From IMG/VR virus record IMGVR_UViG_3300048597_000677, positions 1-20,474 of that record: a stretch of DNA of 20,474 nucleotides, one strand, 5' to 3'. A model generated the notes under the pieces. The model worked only from the letters and a program-made list of their open reading frames with translations, made no database searches and had not been told where the DNA came from. Shown here one piece after another: positions 8,207-14,374 of the stretch (position 1 is the first letter of the stretch; each line of letters begins with the position of its first letter). Source of the stretch: a virus. The position numbers were made by a program, and so were the translations under genes.

Positions 8207-8430
8207 CAGCAGCATTCCCCGCCGCGCCGAGCGCGATCTTCAAACGCGACGACATCGCTGACACGATAGAAAATCGAGCCACCAATGCGGAGATATGCCG
8301 GTCCATAGCCCTCGGCCCTCCAGCGTTGTAACGTGCGGAGGGACTTCTTCCAGCGCTCAGCGACGTCGCTCTCCCGGATCAGGGCAAGCGGGTCGTCGAC
8401 TTGCTGGACGATCGAATTCTTCGGGTTCAT
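8206..8430 (-). CDS. AlpA/excisionase-like HTH protein (74 aa)
   Basis: A short winged-helix protein of the MerR/AlpA kind: ALIRESDVAERWKKSLRTLQ at residues 14-33, then RWRAEGYGPAYLRIGG and a final FYRVSDVVAFE strand-helix. Such proteins regulate excision and early genes in phages and satellites. The frame stays open upstream to a TTG at 8508, but that TTG belongs to a repeated TTGTCAC box, and the 8431-8508 stretch holds repeats typical of a control region, so the ATG at 8430 is preferred. It is the first gene of the leftward cassette; its stop touches the primase start (TGATG). It probably controls its own promoter, judging by the repeats immediately upstream. Confidence 0.8.
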   Translation of the reverse strand: MNPKNSIVQQVDDPLALIRESDVAERWKKSLRTLQRWRAEGYGPAYLRIGGSIFYRVSDVVAFEDRARRGGECC

Positions 8431-8441
8431 CAATTCTGCTC

Positions 8442-8479
8442 GCTTTCGAAGCCTCTGCAATCTTTGTAAGGCTTTCGAA
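8442..8479. repeat. GCTTTCGAA direct repeats before the AlpA-like gene
   Basis: GCTTTCGAA occurs at 8442-8450 and again at 8471-8479, a 29-base period, each containing the palindrome TTCGAA. They lie 12-49 bases upstream of the AlpA-like ATG. Position and symmetry suggest an operator for the element's own HTH regulator, but the bases could alternatively encode part of a longer N-terminus if the TTG start were used. Confidence 0.4.
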
Positions 8480-8501
8480 TTCACCGGGCACTTCGTGCGA
8501 C

Positions 8502-8600
8502 GTGACAACGAGCGCCACGGCGTGACAGAAATCAGGTCCTTTCGCGGGTTTCGCGCTGGTCAAGGGAAATGGTGTGACAATACCCAGGTTGATGTGACAA
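8502..8600 (-). promoter_or_regulatory. Four leftward TTGTCAC boxes
   Basis: On the plus strand GTGACA occurs at 8502-8507, 8522-8527, 8574-8579 and 8594-8599. The starts are 20, 52 and 20 bases apart, close to whole helical turns. On the minus strand each reads TTGTCAC or CTGTCAC and points toward the AlpA/primase cassette. The same box occurs twice near 11517-11533, pointing the other way. I see no convincing -10 element paired with any box, so a regulator binding site is more likely than four -35 elements. Confidence 0.5.
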
Positions 8601-8633
8601 ACGCTCCGGAGTTCGCAGGTGCCACGCCCGACA

Positions 8634-10505
8634 CTAGTCAGCCGATTCGACGATCACGATTGTCGGATCGAGACGATGGCCCTTTGACACCTTGTTCTGG
8701 ATCAGAAGGGCTGCGTTTGGTTCGTGTCCATGGATGTCCCGGTAGTTCTTTGCGAGTTCCTTCCGGCACCGATTTACGTACTGTCGCGGCGTGGCAAGCC
8801 CGAGATCAGCCAGTTCACTGACCCGCTCCAAATGAACATAGCGGTGATCTTGTGGAGAGAGCCCAGCTGCCCGATCAGTCTCGAGGTAGCTACGAAGTGC
8901 ATGAGGAACACGGGCCGGAGCGCCGGAAACCCTGCCCAATCCCTGAACGATTACGACATAACGCTTTCCCTCTTGGAGGAATGCAACGCGCAACGGCCCC
9001 GCGGGATCAGGAACGTAATCAGTAGGAGGCGCCTCGACATCCCACTCGCCTCCGTCCCCACCCACAATCGTTTCAATCACGGCGCCTTCTGCGAGCGGCG
9101 AATCTGAACTCCCCACCCAAGTGCGGATGAGAGACGTGGCCGGAAAGGTCTGCTCTGCCAATTCTGCGAAATGCTCGCTGATTGTCCTACCGAGGACACT
9201 CAAGACGGCCGCGCCGTGCCGCCGGTGCATGTCGACCGTCTTCGTGAGGACGCTTTCACTGTCTTCAGTGATATGCCCTCTCGCAATGCGGGAAAACTCA
9301 TGGCCAAACTTCGTGAGGAAGTCGTCCGTGCTTGCGGCGGCCAACCATTTCGCGTGGCGGGTCCACTCGTTCGCAAGGTTGCGCGAGTGTTCCTTGTCGC
9401 GAGATCCAAACAGGACCTCAGTCGCGTAGTTGTCCGCAAAATCGAATTCTCCGAGGCCTGCAGCCAGGATGCCGAACCGGCGATCAAGGCATTGCGAACA
9501 GGCTCCACAATGTGTGTGGCGAGAGTTCTGTTCACGAACGCTGGTGCAACTGACAGTCTCGGCGATTTGCTGTTGGCCACCATGCTCGGCAATCCGACGC
9601 ACCACCTCTGTCTTCGTCTTCCAGGCGTAGACATTCTCGATAGGAATGTGCGCCGGTCCAACTAGGTCAAGCAGCGTCGAGAGATGCCTGAGCGCAAGCG
9701 GATGGGTCGTCCGCGTCGCCATTGTACCTACGATCTGCCGGGACAGCGGCAAGTTGTGGCTGATGATGCCGTTCTCGAAGAAGTCGATGCGCTTTGCGCC
9801 AAAGCCGTGCGCAACTGCAAGAGCCAATGCACTGAAGAGCAGGGATCTTGATCGCTGAGTGCTTTCGACGGCCTCCTGTCCCACCCGGCGTGCCATGATC
9901 TCCAAGTGAAGTACCCGGCCCGGAAAGCGGCTCGCCAGATACCCTCCAAGTTCATGCTGCCGCGGGATTACTTTCTGGGCGGATCGGTGGGTGACGAGAA
10001 CCACCCTTTCGGCGGTGGAATCGAGCGTCTCGAGAGCGCCGGCGAACGAGTCGAGCCCTCCGGAAAACAGAATGACCCTGTCTGCCTGAAAGATCGGGGA
10101 CTCCCGCGCGAGGGGCAGATACTCCTGCTCGTCACCAGTTGCCTCCAGCCGGGCAAATTCCACCGACACCCGATCTTCCGTGAGGAACTCGATTGCATTG
10201 ACCAGCGCGCTCCGAACTGACCGATCGCCCCAGAACTGGAGATCGCGCACATGGAACGTGAAACGGAAGCTTCGTCTCCAGTCTTGACCCATGTCGGGCC
10301 GTGTTGCGCCGCCGCGGGGGACGCTTCCGTCGGCATGAAAGACGGCAGAAGCGATCTCGAGGAAATCGAGGTGACGGTCATCCAGGTTCCGGAAAAGATG
10401 CTTGTCGATTGCATCGGACCTGAGTCGGAATGTCGGTCTCTGTCCGTTGATCTGCACGACCAGAGGTTCCGTGCGACCGTCCACCTCGACCACCGCATTA
10501 GGCAT
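8634..10505 (-). CDS. QueC-like PP-loop enzyme with extended ends (QatC-like, 623 aa)
   Basis: Residues about 142-345 are a QueC (7-cyano-7-deazaguanine synthase)-type core: PP-loop VILFSGGLDSFAG with SGGLDS at 148-153, an ENGI block near 244, and a zinc site of Cys320, Cys333, Cys336 and Cys339 (HCGACSQC). QueC proper is about 230 residues; here there are ~145 extra N-terminal and ~280 extra C-terminal residues, the last 55 of which resemble a winged helix (NRCRKELAK ... SKGHRLDP). QueC makes preQ0 with ATP and ammonia; QueC-like proteins also occur in Qat (QatC) and type IV CBASS (Cap9) antiphage systems. The ATG at 10505 overlaps the upstream stop by eight bases (ATGCCTAA) and has GGAGG ten bases before it; an ATG 33 bases earlier is less likely. 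No queD, queE or queF neighbour exists, which argues against housekeeping preQ0 synthesis. Defence is inferred. Confidence 0.85.
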   Translation of the reverse strand: MPNAVVEVDGRTEPLVVQINGQRPTFRLRSDAIDKHLFRNLDDRHLDFLEIASAVFHADGSVPRGGATRPDMGQDWRRSFRFTFHVRDLQFWGDRSVRSALVNAIEFLTEDRVSVEFARLEATGDEQEYLPLARESPIFQADRVILFSGGLDSFAGALETLDSTAERVVLVTHRSAQKVIPRQHELGGYLASRFPGRVLHLEIMARRVGQEAVESTQRSRSLLFSALALAVAHGFGAKRIDFFENGIISHNLPLSRQIVGTMATRTTHPLALRHLSTLLDLVGPAHIPIENVYAWKTKTEVVRRIAEHGGQQQIAETVSCTSVREQNSRHTHCGACSQCLDRRFGILAAGLGEFDFADNYATEVLFGSRDKEHSRNLANEWTRHAKWLAAASTDDFLTKFGHEFSRIARGHITEDSESVLTKTVDMHRRHGAAVLSVLGRTISEHFAELAEQTFPATSLIRTWVGSSDSPLAEGAVIETIVGGDGGEWDVEAPPTDYVPDPAGPLRVAFLQEGKRYVVIVQGLGRVSGAPARVPHALRSYLETDRAAGLSPQDHRYVHLERVSELADLGLATPRQYVNRCRKELAKNYRDIHGHEPNAALLIQNKVSKGHRLDPTIVIVESAD

Positions 10506-11280
10506 CGGCCGCTTGCCTCCGACGAAGTTCCGAGACAATCTTCTTCATCGCCACAGCTCCGAAAGTCCTCGCATCCTCAGTGTCGAAGAACCCCTTCTGG
10601 TAGGCGGTCTTCCCATACCAGCCTGTTGAGAATTCCTTGATGATGCGGGTGTTCTCCGAAACGAATTGACCAAGTTCCCGGTCAAACATCGTCCGGTCTC
10701 CCTGGCTCTCGAACCGCTGACCAACGCCAATGCGCGTCGATAGTGTTCGGTCGAGCCAGTAGCTCAAAGTCTCGCTCAGGAGATATCCAAAGAAGCCGCG
10801 GCAATACTCCGGGACTGCCACGCTTGAGGAGAGTTGTCTCGCTGTCGCCTGAACCTCTTCCGTCGTGGCTTCGAATAGCCCCGGCAGTCTGTCGCCGATG
10901 AATGTGTTGAGGGTCCGGTTCAGTGCACGGCCCGCCAGGTCACCGAAGTCGGTGCGATTGGAGGCATGCCGTCCGACTTCATCCAGCCGATCGGCCGCCG
11001 CTAGCGTGAGGTCGAGCAGTGTAGGTTGCCCACGGATGTCAAGGTTAAGTCGGCGAAGCGCGTCCCCGAAGTCTGTCGATCTCGCCGCCAGTGGGATGGC
11101 GAGCATGAGGCGGACGGCCTCGACAAACACTTGGTCGTTTGCAGCGCTCACTAGGGACTTCTCGGCGGCCGCGGCGCTCGCCGAAACCACGGACACTGTG
11201 GCAGCCCCGCGGTCGATGAGATCAACGACTTCGCGCCATCGTCGTGTGCCCGGCAGGATACCGAGTGTGTTGTGACCCAT
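10498..11280 (-). CDS. Partner of QueC-like enzyme (QatB-like, 260 aa)
   Basis: The product starts MGHNTLGILPGTRRW and is otherwise mostly helical, with an Ala-rich middle (about 35-60), a hydrophobic helix around RGFFGYLLSETLSYWLDRTL (about 170-190) and a basic end KKIVSELRRRQ. I know of proteins with the MGHNTLG opening next to QueC-like genes, but no function is established to my knowledge. QatB of the Qat system also begins Met-Gly and also precedes the QueC-like gene, so a QatB-like role is a reasonable inference from position and N-terminus rather than proven homology. Start: the only good ATG, with GGGGAGG about ten bases upstream. It overlaps the QueC-like gene by eight bases, so the two are translationally coupled. 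A 19-base imperfect palindrome lies just upstream. Confidence 0.75.
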   Translation of the reverse strand: MGHNTLGILPGTRRWREVVDLIDRGAATVSVVSASAAAAEKSLVSAANDQVFVEAVRLMLAIPLAARSTDFGDALRRLNLDIRGQPTLLDLTLAAADRLDEVGRHASNRTDFGDLAGRALNRTLNTFIGDRLPGLFEATTEEVQATARQLSSSVAVPEYCRGFFGYLLSETLSYWLDRTLSTRIGVGQRFESQGDRTMFDRELGQFVSENTRIIKEFSTGWYGKTAYQKGFFDTEDARTFGAVAMKKIVSELRRRQAADA

Positions 11281-11309
11281 GGGCGTCCGACCTCCCCTTC
11301 GAAGCCCCT

Positions 11310-11328
11310 GCCAAAGTTCAACCTTGGC
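11310..11328. promoter_or_regulatory. Imperfect palindrome upstream of the QatB-like gene
   Basis: GCCAAAGTT C AACCTTGGC is a 19-base palindrome with one mismatched pair, 30-48 bases upstream of the QatB-like ATG and just before its ribosome binding site. This is the usual place for a repressor or activator site of that operon. No regulator gene of its own is next to it, unless the winged-helix-like end of the QueC-like protein binds here. Confidence 0.35.
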
Positions 11329-11362
11329 GCGTGCCGCAAGTCAAACGCCTGATTGCGGCGAT

Positions 11363-11461
11363 GGACGGATTGGACGGATTGGACACAAGAGACCATTAGT
11401 CCACCCGTACGCGCGCGTAAGCAACAAATGAATTCTCGTGTCCAATCCGTCCAACGTGTCC
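11363..11461. repeat. Inverted arrays of 9-bp GGAC iterons; possible origin
   Basis: On the plus strand 11363-11389 is three contiguous 9-mers, GGACGGATT, GGACGGATT and GGACACAAG. On the minus strand 11461-11435 is GGACACGTT, GGACGGATT and GGACACGAG. The two arrays face each other across 45 bases, and contain a perfect 17-base inverted repeat (11370-11386 against 11438-11454). The 45-base core includes an AT-richer part (AAGCAACAAATGAATT). Iterons in two arrays are typical of origins bound by P4-type primases or plasmid Rep proteins, and the window encodes such a primase 3 kb away. A regulator site or recombination site is the alternative. The repeat structure is certain, its function is not. 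Confidence 0.6.
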
Positions 11462-11516
11462 ACGCGATTTGACCCACCCGCGGCGAACGTCGCTCTTTGT
11501 CGCCGTCCTACGCCTC

Positions 11517-11533
11517 TTGTCACTTATTGTCAT
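11517..11533 (+). promoter_or_regulatory. Two rightward TTGTCA boxes
   Basis: TTGTCAC (11517-11523) and TTGTCAT (11527-11533) are spaced exactly 10 bases apart, one helical turn. They match the four boxes at 8502-8600 and face the methyltransferase gene. They lie just upstream of the candidate -35 element, where an activator or repressor would be expected. Confidence 0.45.
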
Positions 11534-11535
11534 GA

Positions 11536-11564
11536 TTACAATGCCTTACCTCGCGTGATATACT
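11536..11564 (+). promoter_or_regulatory. Candidate sigma-70 promoter for the methyltransferase operon
   Basis: TTACAA (11536-11541) and TATACT (11559-11564) are separated by 17 bases; the -10 matches the consensus at five of six positions and the -35 at four. It is 64 bases before the methyltransferase ATG, in an AT-rich patch that stands out from its GC-rich surroundings. Confidence 0.45.
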
Positions 11565-11581
11565 CCGCGCGAGGCAGAGAC

Positions 11582-11609
11582 ACCCCCGCGTAATTCCGAA
11601 GGCGGGGGT
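11582..11609 (+). promoter_or_regulatory. Leader hairpin before the methyltransferase
   Basis: ACCCCCGC and GCGGGGGT form a perfect 8-base-pair stem around a 12-base loop, ending 18 bases before the methyltransferase ATG. There is no T run, so it is not a standard terminator; a translational control hairpin or protein-binding site in the mRNA leader is possible. Confidence 0.4.
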
Positions 11610-11627
11610 CCATGGGCGAGGCGGGCA

Positions 11628-12905
11628 ATGGGCAAGGCGATACGCGACGCGAGGGCACTCGCGGAGGGGCAGGGACTCCGGATCGAGCACCGGGCAGTGG
11701 GCGATCTGATCCCCTACGCGCGGAACGCCCGAACGCATTCGGAGGCGCAGATTGCGCTGATTGCGGGCTCGATCCGCGAGTACGGCTTCACAAACCCGGT
11801 GCTCGTCGACGGGGAGAACGGCATCATCGCCGGCCACGGCCGTGTGATGGCGGCGCGGACGCTCGGGCTCGCCACGGTGCCTGTGATCGAGCTTGGCCAT
11901 CTCAACGAGGCGCAGAAGAAGGCCTACATCCTCGCCGACAACCGGCTGGCCGAGCAGGCCGGCTGGGACAGCGCACTTCTCGCGCTCGAACTCGGCGACC
12001 TGTCGGAACTGGGTGTGGACCTCGGCACGCTCGGCTTCGACGCCGGCGAGATCGACGCTCTCCTCAACCGGGGTCAGCCCGACCCGCGGGAAGAGGAGAC
12101 GCCTGAGCCGCCGGAGGTGCCGGTGTCCCGGCTCTGGGATGTCTGGGTCCTTGGCCGGCATCGGCTGATCTGTGGGGACTCGACGGACCCCGCAACCGTC
12201 GAACGGCTCCTCGCCGGTGTCCGGCCGCATCTGATGTCGACCGATCCACCGTTTGGCGTGAACTACGACCCCGACTGGCGCAACAGGGCCGGGGCGTCGG
12301 AAACGAAGCGTACCGGCAAGGTCCTGAACGACCACAGGGCGGACTGGCGCGAGGCATGGGCGCTGTTCCCCGGAGACGTGGCCTACGTCTGGCACGGGGC
12401 GCTCCATGCGACCACCGTGGCCGAGAGCCTCGTGGCGACGGGCTTTGACGTGCGCTCGCAGATCATCTGGGCCAAGGAGAGGCACGTCCTCTCCCGCGGG
12501 CACTACCACTGGCAGCACGAGCCCTGCTGGTATGCGGTCCGGAAGGGAGGCACGGGCCACTGGAGCGGGGACCGCACGCAATCCACCCTCTGGCACATCC
12601 CGAGCCGCGACCAGGACGCCGCGACGATCCACGGCACGCAGAAGCCGGTGGAGTGCATGCGTCGGCCTATCCTTAACAACTCGAGCCCGGGGCAGGCGGT
12701 CTACGAGCCATTCTCCGGATCGGGAAGCACGATCATCGCGGCCGAGACTACAGGACGGGCGTGCTACGCGGTGGAGTTGGACCCGGCCTACGTCGACGTC
12801 GCTGTTCGCCGGTGGGAGGCGTTCACGGGGCAGGAGGCTGTGCTGGAGGGGCAGGGGAGCAGCTTCGCCGAGGTCTCCACTGAGCGCGTTGGGGAGGAAA
12901 TATGA
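11628..12905 (+). CDS. ParB-domain site-specific DNA methyltransferase (425 aa)
   Basis: Residues about 18-125 are a ParB/Srx-like N-terminal domain (LIPYARNARTHSEAQI, then IIAGHGRVMAAR at 66-77, then ADNRLAEQAGWD). Residues about 165-400 are an N6-adenine/N4-cytosine methyltransferase: catalytic DPPF (206-209), TQKPVECMRRPI (337-348) and the S-adenosylmethionine site EPFSGSGST (360-368). The catalytic motif precedes the cofactor motif, the order of beta-class enzymes such as CcrM. Fusions of this kind sit just before terminase genes in alphaproteobacterial prophages and probably mark phage DNA against host nucleases. No cognate restriction gene is nearby, so it is an orphan. The ATG at 11628 has a GAGG-type ribosome binding site; a long antisense frame over it is a shadow. 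Confidence 0.92.
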   Translation: MGKAIRDARALAEGQGLRIEHRAVGDLIPYARNARTHSEAQIALIAGSIREYGFTNPVLVDGENGIIAGHGRVMAARTLGLATVPVIELGHLNEAQKKAYILADNRLAEQAGWDSALLALELGDLSELGVDLGTLGFDAGEIDALLNRGQPDPREEETPEPPEVPVSRLWDVWVLGRHRLICGDSTDPATVERLLAGVRPHLMSTDPPFGVNYDPDWRNRAGASETKRTGKVLNDHRADWREAWALFPGDVAYVWHGALHATTVAESLVATGFDVRSQIIWAKERHVLSRGHYHWQHEPCWYAVRKGGTGHWSGDRTQSTLWHIPSRDQDAATIHGTQKPVECMRRPILNNSSPGQAVYEPFSGSGSTIIAAETTGRACYAVELDPAYVDVAVRRWEAFTGQEAVLEGQGSSFAEVSTERVGEEI

Positions 12906-13038
12906 CGCGCCTGTCAAAATCCCGTCATGTGATGCTCTGGAACTCGGCTTGCCGCCTCGCGTCTCTGGCGCACGTTCTGGCTGGTCAGACGGCGCACCTG
13001 CCAATTCTGCCGACTGTGTCCGGGGGAAGGGCGCTCCC

Positions 13039-13494
13039 ATGAGCCGCAAGCACCTCGAACTCACCCCCGCGCAGAAGGCCGAGGTGGAGACCCTTGCCGC
13101 GGTGCTGACGGCGGAACAGATCGCCGACTACTTCGGCATCGGGCGCACGACGTTCTTTGCAATGGTCGACCGCGATCCGGAGATCGCCGAACGCTATAAA
13201 CGGGGCAAGGCCAAGGCCATCGGTGCCATCGCACAAAGCCTGATCACCAAGGCCCGCGCCGGCGACACCACCTCGATGATCTTCTACCTGAAGACCCAAG
13301 CCGGCTGGCGGGAGACTGACCGGCACGAGCACGTCTCCGCGACCACGATCGAGGTGGTGGATCGCCAGGAGGGCAGCGCGAAGCTTGCCGCCTACATCGA
13401 CGGCATTGTGGCGCGACAGGCCGGGTGTCTCGGTGCCGTTGACGACCCCCTGATTGCCGCCGATCCTCATGGCAGGGCAGGGGGTCGGAACTGA
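13039..13494 (+). CDS. Phage HTH protein, terminase-small-subunit-like (151 aa)
   Basis: The N-terminus is a helix-turn-helix (residues 8-45: AQKAEVETLAAVLTAEQIAD then YFGIGRTTFFAMVDRDP), followed by a conserved helical block RYKRGKAKAIGAIAQSL and TSMIFYLKTQAGWRETD. Proteins of this type lie between the methyltransferase and the P27 terminase gene in many alphaproteobacterial prophages and are probably DNA-recognition subunits of packaging. The ATG at 13039 has GGAAGG upstream; the same frame is open much further upstream but only as a shadow of the methyltransferase. The stop overlaps the next start as TGATG. The 133 bases between the methyltransferase and this gene hold nothing I recognise. 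Confidence 0.78.
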   Translation: MSRKHLELTPAQKAEVETLAAVLTAEQIADYFGIGRTTFFAMVDRDPEIAERYKRGKAKAIGAIAQSLITKARAGDTTSMIFYLKTQAGWRETDRHEHVSATTIEVVDRQEGSAKLAAYIDGIVARQAGCLGAVDDPLIAADPHGRAGGRN

Positions 13495-14063
13495 TGCGCG
13501 GCCGGAAGCCGCTTCCAACGGCGGTCAAGCGTGTGAGCGGCAACCCTGGAAAGCGCGGCTACAACCATGCCGAACCGCGTCCTCCGGAGGGTCTCCCCGA
13601 CTGCCCGCCACATCTGTCTGCTGTCGCGAAGGCCGAGTGGGATCGGATCGCGGGGACGCTCTACGATATGGGTGTGCTGACGACGGTCGATCGCGCTGCG
13701 CTCGCCGCCTACTGCCAGGCCTACGCGCGATGGGTCGAGGCCGAGGAGAAGCTGAAGGAGACGCCGGTCATGCTGAAGACGCCCTCGGGTTACGTTCAGC
13801 AGTCGCCATGGCTCTCTGTGTCGAACAAGCAGCTGGAACTGATGGGACGCTACATGGCCGAGCTCGGGATCACGCCGGCGTCGCGGTCGCGGGTGGCGAG
13901 CGTCTCCTCTCTGCCAGACAACGAGCTGAAGGTCGTCCGGATCATCATCGGTGGCGAGGATAGCGCATACACAGGCCTTGAGGGCACGGTGCGGGATCGG
14001 GACGGGAACCCTGTCGAGGATGAAAACGCAATCCGGCTACCGTCCGGCTGGAAGCAGGTCTGA
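13494..14063 (+). CDS. P27-family phage terminase small subunit (189 aa)
   Basis: This is a recognisable P27/Terminase_4 family protein: N-terminal RGRKPLPTAVKRVSGNPGKR, then a PPEGLPDCPPHLS linker, then the core AVAKAEWDRIAGTLYDMGVL with DRAALAAYCQAYARWVEAEE, and the QSPWLSVSNKQLELMGRYMA block (about 100-122). Small terminase binds the packaging start site on phage or satellite DNA and hands it to the large subunit. Length is normal for the family. Its start overlaps the preceding gene (TGATG). Normally the large subunit follows at once, often overlapping; here 300 non-coding bases and a serine recombinase follow instead, so the packaging ATPase must come from elsewhere or has been lost. Confidence 0.9.
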   Translation: MRGRKPLPTAVKRVSGNPGKRGYNHAEPRPPEGLPDCPPHLSAVAKAEWDRIAGTLYDMGVLTTVDRAALAAYCQAYARWVEAEEKLKETPVMLKTPSGYVQQSPWLSVSNKQLELMGRYMAELGITPASRSRVASVSSLPDNELKVVRIIIGGEDSAYTGLEGTVRDRDGNPVEDENAIRLPSGWKQV

Positions 14064-14374
14064 GCCATCTCTGCAGGCGTGTGATGCGTGCTGGCGTAGC
14101 AATCTGCTGATGGCGGACCTCAACCGTCGTCGAGTACCAGTGCTGACGAGTGGACTGAGTAATCTCGGCCTGTGGCGGTGTCTTCAGCGTCGCAGGCCGG
14201 GCGCTCAGACACTGATGCACCGCACGGAATGCGGCGGTTGACATGCGACCCCCTGCGTCATCCCGATAAACGAGATGGTCGACGTCCGCACCGCAGGCCA
14301 ATGAATTTGCTACACTTCCTGCCCGGTGCGAGCGATGTACAGACCTGCGCAACGAACGTCAGGCAGGTGTGGAC
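14064..14374. other. Gene-free region upstream of the small serine recombinase
   Basis: About 310 bases with no convincing gene on either strand; no frame resembles the start of a terminase large subunit. It holds TTGACA at 14238-14243 without a well-spaced -10, an extended -10-like TGCTACACT at 14308-14316, and an inverted repeat CAGACCTGC/GCAGGTGTG (14341-14371, one mismatch) whose right arm covers the ribosome binding site of the recombinase. Resolvases commonly keep their recombination site in this position, but I cannot identify the paired subsites by eye. Confidence 0.4.

Larger units (their letters stand above)
11281..11627. other. Divergent control region between QatB-like gene and methyltransferase
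   Basis: This gene-free stretch of about 350 bases separates the leftward QueC-like operon from the rightward phage module. In order it holds the 11310 palindrome, the paired GGAC iteron arrays, two TTGTCAC/TTGTCAT boxes, a candidate rightward promoter and a GC-rich hairpin. The short open frames across it are produced by the repeats and have no support. Confidence 0.6.

Noticed and set aside
8634-10505. Housekeeping queuosine gene queC
   Set aside because: The protein is nearly three times the usual QueC length, no queD, queE or queF gene is adjacent, and it is coupled to an unrelated partner in a mobile region.
8634-11280. Complete four-gene Qat or type IV CBASS operon
   Set aside because: No ATPase of the QatA kind, TatD nuclease, CD-NTase, TGT-like protein or effector is present on either side; neighbours are phage genes on both flanks.
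11363-11461. CRISPR array
   Set aside because: The repeats are only 9 bases long, contiguous without spacers, and arranged as two inverted groups; no cas gene is present.
11520-13064. A 514-codon open frame antisense to the methyltransferase
   Set aside because: It is a high-GC shadow: the plus strand has clear ParB and methyltransferase motifs over the same bases, while this frame is Pro/Arg-rich with no motif and runs through the control region.
14238-14270. TTGACA-led promoter before the small recombinase
   Set aside because: The -35 is perfect, but the only -10-like hexamer (GATAAA) is 21 bases away, too far for a standard promoter.
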